DNA of 64,000 bases from Streptococcus himalayensis. GTDB taxonomy: Bacteria > Bacillota > Bacilli > Lactobacillales > Streptococcaceae. The notes under the pieces were generated by a model. That model worked only from the letters and a program-made list of their open reading frames with translations, had not been told where the DNA came from and did no database searches. Positions within the stretch are counted from its first letter, which is position 1. The number at the start of each line of letters is the position of its first letter. The position numbers were made by a program, and so were the translations under genes. This document shows positions 47,566 to 57,200 of this stretch, one piece after another. The stretch is taken from the NCBI RefSeq assembly GCF_001708305.1, contig NZ_CP016953.1, positions 1,259,501 through 1,323,500 of the forward strand. The letters are read 5' to 3'.

Positions 47566-48125
47566 TGGAAATTCGACTTGCTCACCCCAATGAAGTGACT
47601 GCGATTTGTCAAATTTTTCAAGATGCTCGTGAGTTTTTAGCCCAATCGGGCAGTAGCCAGTGGCAAGGAGCCTATCCAAGTCAGGAGGATATCTTTGAGG
47701 ATATTTTATCCGGTCGTGGCTATGTGGCAATTGTAGAGGGACAGGTAGCAGCCTATACAGCTGTCCAAGTCGGTAATGAACCAGCCTATAACGAGATTTA
47801 TGACGGAAAATGGCAGCACAATAATTTTATCTACACCACTTTTCACCGCATAGCAGTTGCTGCAGCTTTTCGTGGGCAACAAATCATTCAGACCTTTTTA
47901 CAGGGCTTAATTGAAGGACAAAAGGGGCCAGATTTTCGGTGCGACACCCACGAAAAAAATCTGCCCATGCAGCATATCTTGGAAAAATTAGGCTTTGTTT
48001 ATTGTGGGAAAGTCCCGATTGATGGGGAGCGTCTGGCCTATCAGAAAATCAAAAGCAAGCAAGAAACCAGTTTGTATCAGGAAATTGCAGAAGATGACCG
48101 CTGGTTGCTAGGTCGAAATGACTAA
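47565..48125 (+). CDS. GNAT-family N-acetyltransferase
   Basis: 186 residues with the GNAT core: substrate side [20 protein letters not shown] and the acetyl-CoA region around FHRIAVAAAFRGQQIIQTFL, followed by DTHEKNLPMQHILEKLGFVY. It starts inside the serC stop (TAATG) and lies between serC and serA, so it is co-expressed with serine synthesis. The substrate is unknown. Confidence 0.85.
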   Translation: MEIRLAHPNEVTAICQIFQDAREFLAQSGSSQWQGAYPSQEDIFEDILSGRGYVAIVEGQVAAYTAVQVGNEPAYNEIYDGKWQHNNFIYTTFHRIAVAAAFRGQQIIQTFLQGLIEGQKGPDFRCDTHEKNLPMQHILEKLGFVYCGKVPIDGERLAYQKIKSKQETSLYQEIAEDDRWLLGRND

Positions 48126-48140
48126 AAAAGAATAGAAAGA

Positions 48141-48170
48141 GAAGGGAATGGAGAACAACCACTCCCTTTT
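48141..48170 (+). promoter_or_regulatory. Hairpin in front of serA
   Basis: AAGGGAATGG pairs with CCACTCCCTT (one mismatch) around AGAACAA, then TTTAGG. It ends about ten bases before the serA start and could act as a weak terminator or mask the ribosome-binding site. Confidence 0.35.
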
Positions 48171-48180
48171 AGGAAATAAC

Positions 48181-49356
48181 ATGGTATTTAGTGTACGAAC
48201 CTTTAACAATATTAATCAAATTGGCTTGAAAGAATTGGGCAATCATTTTCAGATTGATGGGGATAAGGCGGATAATCCAGATGCCTATATCTTGCGAAGC
48301 CAAAATTTACACGGAGAGGTTTTTCCAGAAAATCTGAAGGCTATTGCCCGTGCAGGTGCAGGGACGAATAATATCCCAGTAGATGCGGCAACAGCCCAAG
48401 GAATTGTCGTGTTTAACACGCCAGGAGCCAATGCTAATGCGGTGAAAGAAGCTGTCCTGGCCTCTATTTTACTCTCTGCACGTGACTATATTGGTGCCAC
48501 TGCTTGGGCCAACACCCTATCGGGCGATGATGTGCCAAAGCAGATTGAAGCTGGGAAAAAGGCCTTTGCAGGAACAGAAATTACAGGGAAAACTCTTGGT
48601 GTCATTGGACTAGGTGCCATTGGAGCCAGAATAGCAAATGATGCTCGCCGTCTAGGCATGAATGTTCTAGGTTATGATCCTTATGTTTCTATTGAAACAG
48701 CTTGGAACATCTCCAGCCATGTTAAGCGTGTAGGAGATATCAAGGATATCTTTGCAGCGGCTGATTACATCACGATTCATGTTCCCTTGACTCCAGATAC
48801 CAAAGACACCTTTAACAAGGAGAGCTTTGACCTCATGCAAAAAGGGGTAACTATCCTAAACTTTGCTCGTGGAGAATTGGTCAACCACGCTGACTTATTT
48901 GAAGCCATTGAAGCAGGTGTCGTTCGTAACTACATCACAGACTTTGGGACTGAAGACTTACTCAACAAGCCCCATATCACTGTCTTTCCTCACTTGGGTG
49001 GCTCGACCGAAGAAGCGGAGCTTAATTGTGCGATTATGGCTGGTCAGACTTTACGTCGCTTCATGGAAACAGGTGAGATTGTCAATTCGGTCAATTTCCC
49101 TACTGTCGTACAAAATCTATCTGCTCCCTATCGGATTACCTTGATTAATAAAAATATTCCAAATATGGTGGCTAAGATTTCCACAGCTGTCAGCCATCTC
49201 AATATCAATATTGACAATATCATCAACAAATCCAAAGGAGACTATGCCTATACTTTGTTAGATTTGGATGAGTCGGATGCTGAAAAGGTGGCAAATCTAG
49301 TGGCAAATTTTGAAGCAGATGAAAACATCGTCCGTGTCCGTGTGATTAAAAAGTAG
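48181..49356 (+). CDS. serA: D-3-phosphoglycerate dehydrogenase
   Basis: First enzyme of serine synthesis, oxidising 3-phosphoglycerate, which gapN supplies. 391 residues: catalytic and NAD-binding domains (GVIGLGAIGARIAND near 141-156, ARGELVN, and the His in FPHLGGST) plus a C-terminal ACT-like domain (about 318-391) that may bind serine. I chose ATG 48181, giving MVFSVRTFNNINQIG as in other streptococci and preceded by AGGAAATAAC; the frame opens earlier at 48148 inside a hairpin. Confidence 0.94.
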   Translation: MVFSVRTFNNINQIGLKELGNHFQIDGDKADNPDAYILRSQNLHGEVFPENLKAIARAGAGTNNIPVDAATAQGIVVFNTPGANANAVKEAVLASILLSARDYIGATAWANTLSGDDVPKQIEAGKKAFAGTEITGKTLGVIGLGAIGARIANDARRLGMNVLGYDPYVSIETAWNISSHVKRVGDIKDIFAAADYITIHVPLTPDTKDTFNKESFDLMQKGVTILNFARGELVNHADLFEAIEAGVVRNYITDFGTEDLLNKPHITVFPHLGGSTEEAELNCAIMAGQTLRRFMETGEIVNSVNFPTVVQNLSAPYRITLINKNIPNMVAKISTAVSHLNINIDNIINKSKGDYAYTLLDLDESDAEKVANLVANFEADENIVRVRVIKK

Positions 49357-49363
49357 GTGAAAG

Positions 49364-49567
49364 ATGAAGAAACAGGTGCATCAGCAACACGCGAAAGACC
49401 TCGTAGATGGATTTGAGGTATTTGATGTCAGTGCAGGCTTTCCGCTGGTCATTGATAAAGAAACGGGGCTTGAGTATCTGGGAACTTCAAAAGGTGGTTT
49501 CACTGCCTTGCTCAATCCAGACGGAACTCCTAAAATTAGTCAGGTTTACCAAGATGGTCTACTATAA
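49364..49567 (+). CDS. Small conserved protein, DUF6440-like
   Basis: 67 residues starting seven bases after serA behind AGTAGGTGAAAG. Reads MKKQVHQQHAKDLVDGFEVF, then a beta-rich stretch with VIDKETGLEYLGTSKGG and ALLNPDGTPKI, resembling the short DUF6440 proteins of Firmicutes (recognised by pattern, not verified). Function unknown. Its end overlaps the ogt start by 14 bases. Confidence 0.7.
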   Translation: MKKQVHQQHAKDLVDGFEVFDVSAGFPLVIDKETGLEYLGTSKGGFTALLNPDGTPKISQVYQDGLL

Positions 49568-50057
49568 GCAACTCTATTCTTCTCCGATAGGGGAGATGTC
49601 TTTGGTAGCAGATAACAAGGGGCTTGTTGGCATTTGGTTTGTAAAGCAAAAGTATGCTGAAAAAGGAGTGGAAGAGCCTGTTTTCCTATCTTCGCATGCG
49701 ATTTTAACCCAAACCAAAGAAGCTCTGGATGCCTATTTTGCAGGCCGAAATCCTCATTTTGAGAGGATTCCCTTATCCATGAAAGCAACAGCGTTTCAAG
49801 AGCGAGTATGGCGCTATTTAACCACGATTCCTTATGGACAAGTAGTCACCTATGGGGAAATTGGAAAAGTCTTGGGAGTTCGCTCTGCCCAGGCTGTTGG
49901 AGGAGCCGTAGGGCGAAATCCTTACTCCATTCTCATCCCCTGTCACCGCGTGATCGGAAAAAATGGCCAACTGACAGGCTACGCAGCTGGCTTGGATAAA
50001 AAAGATTGGCTACTCGCCCATGAATTATCAATGAAAAAAGAGGACAAAACATGTTAA
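49554..50057 (+). CDS. ogt: Methylated-DNA--protein-cysteine methyltransferase
   Basis: Suicide repair of O6-methylguanine. 167 residues with the acceptor Cys in IPCHRVIG and the helix-turn-helix region TIPYGQVVTYGEIGKVLG. ATG 49554 overlaps the preceding small gene; upstream codons in this frame run antiphase through that gene and are not conserved. It overlaps the next gene by seven bases. Confidence 0.92.
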   Translation: MVYYKQLYSSPIGEMSLVADNKGLVGIWFVKQKYAEKGVEEPVFLSSHAILTQTKEALDAYFAGRNPHFERIPLSMKATAFQERVWRYLTTIPYGQVVTYGEIGKVLGVRSAQAVGGAVGRNPYSILIPCHRVIGKNGQLTGYAAGLDKKDWLLAHELSMKKEDKTC

Positions 50058-50404
50058 CATTTTATGAATACCCAAAATGCTCAACCTGTCGAGCAGCCAA
50101 GGCTGAGTTACAAGATCTGGGACTTGAATTTGAGGCGATTGATATTAAAACCGATCCACCCAAAGCGAGTCAGTTAAAAGAGTGGATGGAAGCGACAGGG
50201 CTTGAGCTCAAGAAATATTTCAATACCTCTGGCAATAGCTATCGTGCCCTTGGTTTAAAAGACAAATTTGACCAGTTGACGGTGGATCAAGCCTTGGATC
50301 TACTAGCAAATGACGGTATGCTCATCAAACGCCCTCTGCTCATTCAGGACGGCAAAATCTTGCAGATTGGCTACCGAACAAAGTATAAAGAATTAGAGGT
50401 GTAG
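50051..50404 (+). CDS. Spx/MgsR (ArsC-like) family protein
   Basis: 117 residues with the ArsC/Spx thioredoxin-like fold and the CSTC (CxxC) motif at residues 10-13 (YPKCSTCRAA). The RPLL element near residue 95 (IKRPLLIQDG) is typical of the family. It could be an arsenate-reductase-like enzyme or an RNA-polymerase-binding Spx paralogue; the short length and YusI/YffB-like sequence favour an uncharacterised reductase. It is coupled to ogt by a seven-base overlap. Confidence 0.82.
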   Translation: MLTFYEYPKCSTCRAAKAELQDLGLEFEAIDIKTDPPKASQLKEWMEATGLELKKYFNTSGNSYRALGLKDKFDQLTVDQALDLLANDGMLIKRPLLIQDGKILQIGYRTKYKELEV

Positions 50405-50468
50405 AGATGTACCGCAAGCAAGGCTATGAGGAAGTCGCTTCTTATAGTGAGTGTTACCAATCTTAACA

Positions 50469-50529
50469 GAAAAACCACAGAGATTGTTTTCGCCCAATTG
50501 TTTGGGGAAACGATTTCTGTGGTTTTTTC
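50469..50529 (+). terminator. Terminator of the serC-to-Spx-like operon
   Basis: AAAACCACAGA.../TCTGTGGTTTT long stem with an inner CCCAATTGTTTGGGG hairpin, followed by TTCT; A- and T-runs on both sides make it usable from either strand. Confidence 0.85.
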
Positions 50530-50567
50530 TATGTAGAGTTGGGCTGTTGTTCCAAGCTCTTTATTTT

Positions 50568-51698
50568 TTATCCCCAAACCTCATCAATGACTTCTTTGAC
50601 GAGGGCAAGTTTTTTCCATTGGTCATCTGCAGTGAGGATATTTCCTTCTTCCGTTGAAGCAAATCCGCACTGAGTGGAGAGCCAAAGTTGGTCAAGAGGC
50701 ACAACTTTTTCCGCTTCGCGAATGCGATGGATAATTGTTTCTTTGTCCTCTAATTCTCCATTTTTGCTAGTGATAAGGCCTAGTACGGCTACTTTATTAT
50801 CTGTCAGTGCTGCAAGGGGTTCAAATCCACCTGCGCGCTCTGTGTCAAATTCTAAGAAGTATTCTGCAACGGCTTCTTTTTCAAAGAGTTCTTTGGCAAT
50901 AGGATCATAACCTCCAGCTGTCGCCCAAGTCGAGTGGAAGTTTCCACGGCAGACATGGGTGTTGACCAAGAGACCATCTGGAACAGCTTGATAGACATCA
51001 TTATTAAAGGTCAAGAAGAGATGAGAGAGCTCATCACGGACTTGTTCAGGAGTTTTTCCTTGAGGTCTTCCCCAAAGAGTGAGGAAGTTTTCATCGACCA
51101 GAGTTCCCCATGTACAGTCATCGACTTGCAAGGTTTTGAGTCCAGCCTCTACGAGATCTGCAATGACTTGTAGGTAAGCAGCTTTGATGTCTTGGCGGAG
51201 TTCATCAAAATCAGGATAAATCTCAGCTAATTTTTCGACATGTTCTTGGTCACGGATCAATTCAAAATAGAACTGAGCAGGAGCTGGGATCGTGATTTTA
51301 GCCTCGACTGCTGCATTTTTGCTATCTACATAATCTTTTAGGAAGCGATAAGCAGCTACAAAAGGATGGTTGTCGCCAGTGATTTTTCCAGCAATCAAAG
51401 CAGAGTCGGCTTTTGTAGTTTCATCATGGAAATGGTAGCCTTCAGCTGCCTGCACGTGGTCAACTCCTCCAAATCCCCAGAAGAAGTCCAAGTGCCAGTA
51501 ACTCCGACGGAATTCACCATCGGTCACTTTCTCAAGACCTGCAGCAATCTGCTGATCAACCAATTCGCGAATGGCTTGATCCTCAACAGCTGTTAATTCT
51601 TCAAAAGAAACGGTTTTCGCTTCAAATTGCTTGCGAGCTTCTTGCAGAGCTGCAGGGCGTAAAAAACTACCAACGTGTTCAAATGCTTTTTTTGTCAT
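50568..51698 (-). CDS. MetE-like cobalamin-independent methionine synthase family protein
   Basis: 376 residues corresponding to the C-terminal catalytic barrel of MetE, as in B. subtilis YxjG/YxjH. Candidate zinc ligands are His and Cys in VNTHVCRGNFHS, Glu in EYFLEFD, and Cys in STQCGFAST. It probably transfers a methyl group to homocysteine, but the donor is not certain for this short class. A MET-box palindrome lies upstream, linking it to methionine control. ATG 51698 follows AAAGAGGACATAAG on the minus strand. Confidence 0.85.
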   Translation of the reverse strand: MTKKAFEHVGSFLRPAALQEARKQFEAKTVSFEELTAVEDQAIRELVDQQIAAGLEKVTDGEFRRSYWHLDFFWGFGGVDHVQAAEGYHFHDETTKADSALIAGKITGDNHPFVAAYRFLKDYVDSKNAAVEAKITIPAPAQFYFELIRDQEHVEKLAEIYPDFDELRQDIKAAYLQVIADLVEAGLKTLQVDDCTWGTLVDENFLTLWGRPQGKTPEQVRDELSHLFLTFNNDVYQAVPDGLLVNTHVCRGNFHSTWATAGGYDPIAKELFEKEAVAEYFLEFDTERAGGFEPLAALTDNKVAVLGLITSKNGELEDKETIIHRIREAEKVVPLDQLWLSTQCGFASTEEGNILTADDQWKKLALVKEVIDEVWG

Positions 51699-51780
51699 CT
51701 TATGTCCTCTTTCTTTCGATTATAGCCTTATTCTAGCACATTCTTATATAGCTGTAAAATATAGTTTTATTATGATTTTC

Positions 51781-51797
51781 TATAGTTTAAAACTATA
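51781..51797. promoter_or_regulatory. MET-box (MetR/MtaR operator)
   Basis: TATAGTTTAAAACTATA is a perfect 8+1+8 palindrome identical to the streptococcal MET-box TATAGTTTNAAACTATA described for the LysR regulator MtaR/MetR. It lies 83 bases upstream of the MetE-like gene, with a partial copy (ATATAGTTTTATTAT) nearer to it around 51758-51772. Confidence 0.85.
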
Positions 51798-51830
51798 GGT
51801 CGAGAGAATAGTCACTTTCTCTGATTTTCA

Positions 51831-51839
51831 TGATATAAT
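51831..51839 (+). promoter_or_regulatory. Extended -10 promoter of nth
   Basis: TGATATAAT, followed by AAGAGGAGAAAGGAATTGTT before the ATG. Confidence 0.6.
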
Positions 51840-51860
51840 TAAGAGGAGAAAGGAATTGTT

Positions 51861-52490
51861 ATGGTTTTATCAAAGAAACGTGCGAGAAAAGTATTAGAAG
51901 AAATCATTGCCCTGTATCCAGATGCAAAACCAAGTCTTGATTTTCGAAATCATTTTGAGCTCTTGGTTGCCGTCATGCTGTCTGCTCAAACGACAGATGC
52001 AGCGGTCAACAAATCTACCCCTGCTTTGTTTGAAGCCTTCCCGACACCGGAGAAGATGGCAACAGCCTCCGAATCAGAAATTGCAGCCTACATCTCAAGG
52101 CTAGGTCTCTACCGTAACAAGGCTAAATTTTTGAAAAAATGTGCTCAACAGCTTCTTGATGATTTTGATGGCCAAGTGCCGCAGACACGAGAAGAGTTGG
52201 AAAGTTTGGCTGGCGTGGGAAGAAAGACAGCCAATGTGGTCATGAGTGTTGGATTTGGCATTCCGGCTTTTGCTGTCGATACCCATGTGGAGCGCATTTG
52301 TAAGCACCATGAAATTGTCAAAAAATCAGCCACTCCATTAGAGGTCGAAAAAAGAGTCATGGAAATTCTAGCACCAGAGCGTTGGCTACCAGCCCATCAA
52401 GCCTTGATTTATTTTGGACGTGCGGTTTGTCATCCTCGAAATCCTGAGTGTGACCAGTATCCCCAACTTTATGATTTTTCTGATTTGTAA
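51861..52490 (+). CDS. nth: Endonuclease III with incomplete iron-sulfur motif
   Basis: DNA glycosylase/AP lyase for oxidised pyrimidines. 209 residues with the HhH motif LESLAGVGRKTANVV, catalytic Lys122 and Asp140 (FAVDTHVER). The 4Fe-4S loop should read C-x6-C-x2-C-x5-C: Cys190 and Cys197 are present but positions 200 and 206 are Tyr and Phe (CHPRNPECDQYPQLYDF), so a standard cluster cannot be built. I recall a similar tail in other streptococcal Nth proteins, so this is probably a lineage trait, not a defect. Confidence 0.92.
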   Translation: MVLSKKRARKVLEEIIALYPDAKPSLDFRNHFELLVAVMLSAQTTDAAVNKSTPALFEAFPTPEKMATASESEIAAYISRLGLYRNKAKFLKKCAQQLLDDFDGQVPQTREELESLAGVGRKTANVVMSVGFGIPAFAVDTHVERICKHHEIVKKSATPLEVEKRVMEILAPERWLPAHQALIYFGRAVCHPRNPECDQYPQLYDFSDL

Positions 52491-52499
52491 ATGAAAGAT

Positions 52500-52967
52500 T
52501 GGTTTGTGTAGATTGAAGAAGGGAGTGGGACTTAATCGTGATTTCGAAGAAATCGATTTTCCTCACTCCTTTATTTCTGGTTTCGTTTACTCCCACCCCG
52601 CATGTTGACTAGCTTTCACAACTCTTAATTGTGAAAGGTTAGAAATAGGGCTAGCGAAGAAATATTCGCTAGCCTCTTCTATTAGAATGTTGATTTATCA
52701 GTGTTCTATAAAGCAGACAATTACTGCGTCAGACTGTTAAGCTAGAAAAAAGCGAGGTTGGATACTGTTACCTCGGCTTTTTTCATAAATAGGGATAATC
52801 TGTAAAACAGGATAGGGGCAACCGTTGAAAAGTTTATTTCATACTCAAATCCGACTAGGCAACGAAATCGCTTATTTCCAACCTTCAACAGTCTGCTGAA
52901 CTGTTGAAGCAAGGGGAGTTAACGCTGTCAGATGTTGATTTTTGACGAGTATCAGGTTTTGTGTTTA
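52500..52967. repeat. Intergenic stem-loop and family 2 repeat cluster after nth
   Basis: No gene is seen. 52515-52575 is an imperfect palindrome (GGGAGTGGGACTTAATCGTG to TCCTCACTCCTTTATTTC), the inverted counterpart of 35452-35513, and may end nth transcription. 52649-52674 is a perfect ten-pair hairpin GGCTAGCGAA/TTCGCTAGCC. 52750-52787 is a further small stem ending in TTTTTTC. 52839-52954 is a family 2 copy with TTTCCAACCTTCAACAGTCT and, at its end, GATTTTTGACGAGTAT. Confidence 0.6.
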
Positions 52968-53147
52968 TACTCAATGAAAATCAAAGTTAGCAATTTTGCG
53001 AGTTTCTTAGATGTTTCCTACCTCTTTTTTTGTCACTGTCCTTTTTATTTACTGAAAAAGCATCATGTTTGACTTACTTAGCCCACTTCATTTCATAGAA
53101 AATAAATTTTTATATATGGTATAGCTATTTTTGAAATTAAATGAGTA
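52968..53147 (+). repeat. MITE-like repeat (family 1), best-preserved copy
   Basis: 180 bp starting TACTCAATGAAAATCAAAG and ending AAATGAGTA; the central GATGTTTCCTACCTCTTTTT and TTTTTATATATGG segments match 29843-30016 almost base for base. Confidence 0.75.
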
Positions 53148-53180
53148 TTAGAAAGAGGGGGTGTTCGGCCTTCTTTTTTG

Positions 53181-53216
53181 TAAAAAAACCATGTTGGAAA
53201 GATTTCCTACATGGTT
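53181..53216 (-). terminator. Terminator of the glutathione S-transferase gene
   Basis: On the minus strand AACCATGT/ACATGGTT with GG/CC extension, followed by TTTTTTTA. Confidence 0.75.
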
Positions 53217-53223
53217 GGGGTTC

Positions 53224-54021
53224 TTAGTGGATAGATTGGTAGTCAGCGGCAAGTCCACGTTTGACAGCAGGACGAGCTGCGATTTTCTCCGTCCAGGCTT
53301 GTAAGTGAGGGTATTCTTTGACATTGAGGAATACCCCTGCCTTGTCCCACAGCTTGTCTTGGGATAATTGGCCGTACCAAGACCAAATCGCAATATCTGC
53401 GATAGTATAGTCATTGCCTGCGATATAGGGTTTGGTTGCAAGTTCCTTGTCAAGAAGATCAAGCTGGCGCTTAGCTTCCATGGCAAAGCGATGGATAGCG
53501 TATTCGATGCTTTCAGGTGCATAATGGAAGAAATGGCCAAATCCTCCTCCGAGAAACGGTGCAGCACCTGTTTGCCAAAAGAGCCAGTTGAGCACCTCTG
53601 TTCGCTCAATCGAATTGCTCGGCAGAAGGGTTTCAAATTTTTCTGCTAAATAGAGCAAAATGGCAGCTGATTCAAAGACGCGAACAGGCTTGTCGCCTGA
53701 TAAATCTAAGAGTGCAGGAATTTTGGAATTGGGGTTAATAGCCACAAAATCAGAGCCAAATTGGTCACCCTCGCCGATAGCGATGCGGTAGAGGTCATAA
53801 TCAGCCCCCGTCAGCCCTAGTTCTTTCAACTCCTCAAACATAATGGTGACTTTTACACCATTTGGTGTGCCCAAGGAATAGAGTTGGAAAGGTTTTTCAC
53901 CGACAGGAAGTGTTTGTTCAAATCGGCTTCCTGCGGTTGGACGATTGAGGCCGCCCCATTTTCCATCCATGCTCTCAGGTGCTTCCCATACTTCTGGTAG
54001 TTTGTAATCAGTCATATTCAA
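53224..54021 (-). CDS. Glutathione S-transferase family protein, YghU-like
   Basis: 265 residues: an N-terminal thioredoxin-like domain (about 45-130, with LYSLGTPNGVKVTIMFEELK and PALLDLSGDKPVRVFESAAI) and an all-helical C-terminal domain ending near AARPAVKRGL. The N-terminal extension and GTPNG motif match the YghU/YfcG-type disulfide-bond oxidoreductases that use glutathione. Monocistronic, with its own terminator. The substrate is unknown. Confidence 0.87.
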   Translation of the reverse strand: MNMTDYKLPEVWEAPESMDGKWGGLNRPTAGSRFEQTLPVGEKPFQLYSLGTPNGVKVTIMFEELKELGLTGADYDLYRIAIGEGDQFGSDFVAINPNSKIPALLDLSGDKPVRVFESAAILLYLAEKFETLLPSNSIERTEVLNWLFWQTGAAPFLGGGFGHFFHYAPESIEYAIHRFAMEAKRQLDLLDKELATKPYIAGNDYTIADIAIWSWYGQLSQDKLWDKAGVFLNVKEYPHLQAWTEKIAARPAVKRGLAADYQSIH

Positions 54022-54143
54022 TCCTCTTTCTCGTTTTCTTTCATCCTATCAAAAATACCAAGAAAATTCAAAAATCCACTACGATTAGGGAAATTGGAAT
54101 ATTCCGAATTTTACATATGTTTTATTTGTTTACTACCTTTATT

Positions 54144-54171
54144 TGTAAGCGCTTTTTGTTTTTGTTATAAT
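54144..54171 (+). promoter_or_regulatory. Promoter region of the M14 carboxypeptidase with cre-like site
   Basis: TATAAT at 54166-54171. TTGTAAGCGCTTTT at 54144-54157 matches cre at 12 of 14 positions and overlaps the -35 region, so CcpA control is possible. Confidence 0.5.
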
Positions 54172-54204
54172 AAAATTATAAATTATTTACAAAGGAGATG
54201 TGCC

Positions 54205-57200
54205 ATGAAAAAAACATCTAAACATCTATTATTAAAACAGTTGACGATAACCTCTGCTGTTTTAACGGCTTTTCTTCTTAGTCAGGGTCAGGGAGTATTG
54301 GCAGATGAAAGAACTTCTCAGGAAAGTTCATCTGGTACAGTTATCTCGAGAGTTGCAAGAAATGAAGAGATAGTGCCGGAACTTGTTGCTGAGTCGTTCG
54401 AATCAGTTCTTCCATCTTCTCAACCTCAAGCTCCCATGCTTGAGGAAACGCATCAACATAAGGGAACTGTATCCGGAGAAGTGACACAGAAGTCAAATCA
54501 AGATGATTCGATTGTAACTCTACCATCAACACAGGTCTACATGTCTGAAGCAGGAAGTTTTTCCGATACAATAAAACAAAAGATAGATAATCTTTCGAGT
54601 TTGACATGGACTTTGGATGATAAGCCAATTGAGGATTGGAAAACATGCTCTTTGAAAGCAGGGGATTTTTCAGGGGATTCCTTGATGACAATAGCAAGTA
54701 GTGAGCAAGGAGATACTCAAACAATTTCAGCTACATTCAATCCGCTATTTGGAAAAGACTTAAGCTTAAGAAGTCCTAGTAATATCCGACGTACGTATCG
54801 AAGTTTTATTGGGGAACATATTTTAAAAGGGATGGCAAGTGATGGAACGGTGTCTGTTGTCAAACCATTGCTATTTCGGCCTTATAAGGATTTCCATACA
54901 CACGATGAAATGCTAGCTGCTATTGGAAAAGCTCAAACAGAAGCTGCACAAAATCGTTTTGTAAATATTGAGACAATCGGTATAAGTGCACAAAATAGAG
55001 CGATTAAAATGGGGATTATCGCAAAAGATCAAGAAAGTGTAGAGGATTATCTATCTCGTGTAACCCCGCTGATGTTAACAAAACCAGACAAAATGTTAGA
55101 GCTTCTCAAAAAAGGAGAATTCGACTATAAACTTCCTGTTCTAATAAACAATACTCATGCTGATGAGCAACCAGGAATTGATATCATCACTGGATTGTTT
55201 AAAGCGTTTGCAAGTCAAGATATTTTTGATTATTCAACGACGGATGAACAAGGCAATCTAAAACAGGTTCATATGGATGTGAATGAACTTTTAAAAAAAT
55301 TTATTTTTTTATTTGATTTCACCGAAAACCCAGATGGAGATGTCTTAAATACTCGAACTCTAGCCAATGGTCTGGATCCTAATCGCGATACTGGTTACCA
55401 AAACAATCCAGAAACGAGAGCTATTGTTGCTCAAATGAATAAGTGGAATCCAATTGCAGTCTATGATGTTCATGGATTTGTCAAGGAATTTCTAATTGAA
55501 CCTGCTACTCCGCCTCATGATCCAAACTTTGAATATGATTTGCTTGCGGATTTAATGCTTGAAAATGCGCGTGAGATGGGAAGAACTGGGGTCGCTAATT
55601 CCAGCTATGAATCGTTTATCATTCCTAAACTAGATTGGGGATCCGGTTGGGACGATTCTTTCTCAGGCTATACAGCAGTGTATGCTATGTATCATGGCAT
55701 ACTCGGACATACCATTGAAATTCCTCAAGGGAATCAGGATTCTTATGATGCTGGTTATCATGCTGTTTTAGGAGGTATCCATTTCCTTTCAGAACGTCCA
55801 GATCAACTGATGGAAACACGGTTGAAGTTCTATTCTCGAGGAGTAAATAAAGTAGAATCTCCTGAAGCAGAAAAAGAGCTAGTTGGACCAGACGGTGAAG
55901 TTGTGGGACGTTTGAAACAAGGGGCGCCGAAATTCTTTCCAGATTACTATGTGATTCCGATGGGATTGGGGAAAGAAGTTGATTCCCAAGAAGCATTTAA
56001 TATGATTGACTACTTTAAACGAAATGGTGTGGAAGTAAAAGAATTGTTACAAGATACCGCTTCCTTTAAAAAAGGAGATCTGGTAGTGGATATGGCGCAA
56101 GCGAAACGAGGATTTGCTAATCATGTGCTATACTCAGGCTCGAATGAATCTGCCTGGGAAGCGATGTATGCTGAGTTAGTTGTTAATTTCCCAAATATGC
56201 GTGGGTTTAAAGCAACGGCCGTTTTTCAGGATAAATTATTTGAGAATCAATTAAAAGAGGTAAGTTGGACTAAAGCACCTCGTACTACTATGGTTGATGA
56301 TGAGGCTCCTTACTATGTGATTGCGAATACTTCCAAGGAATCTGTGAAAGCAGTGAATCAAGTAATCAAAGCAGGTGGCAAGGTTTATTTGACAGAGGAT
56401 GGCTATATCGTTGATACCAATACCTTTGCCAAGTTGTTGACTGATTATGCTATTTATGGAGAAGCTCTGTATAAGAAGCCAGTTGGAACACCATTATCAA
56501 TGATCAAGGTTTATTCACCTTCTCATCATTTTACCTGGGCTGGAGATTTTCCGATTACTTCAAATTCAGCCTTAGCTTTGAAGGATATGGGCTTTACTAT
56601 TGTTGAAACAGCAGATGAATCAGATGCGATTGTTTTGGAAGATGGCAAGTTTTCAGCCGATATTCTGGGGAAGAAACCGACGATTATTCTAGGTGGAGAA
56701 GCGATGCAACGTCTGGAGGAGTTAGGTGTTTTAGAGGGCTTTAATGCAGAGCAATTTGAATATGGAGATAGCTATGAAGGATTACTGCGGGCAATTGTTG
56801 ACGACAAGAGTCCGATTGCAAGTGGATATGCAAAACACGACTTCTTCTACTCAAATTCAGGGAATTGGATTGAAGAAACACCGAAGGGTTTCCAACCAAT
56901 TGTGACAGTTGCAGATAAAGATTTTTATGTTGCTGGTTGGTGGCCAGGGAATGAACAATTAGCTAATAAAGTGATGGCTATTTATGGACAGTATCAAGAG
57001 AATCCATTGTTTATCTATGCAGGGAATCCAACCAATCGATTGCATCCTGTACATTTGTATAGATGGGTTTCGAATGCTTTGTTTGGTTTGCAGCTAGCTA
57101 GTTTGGAAGAATTACCGATAAAAGGAATCATGATTCCGCCTGTGTATCAATCAACTCCTTCACAAAATTGGAACATGGCGAAGCCAATCATTCACCAAGA

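Noticed and set aside
54094..54204. Longer start for the M14 carboxypeptidase
   Set aside because: It would place the promoter and ribosome-binding site inside the coding region and bury the signal peptide.
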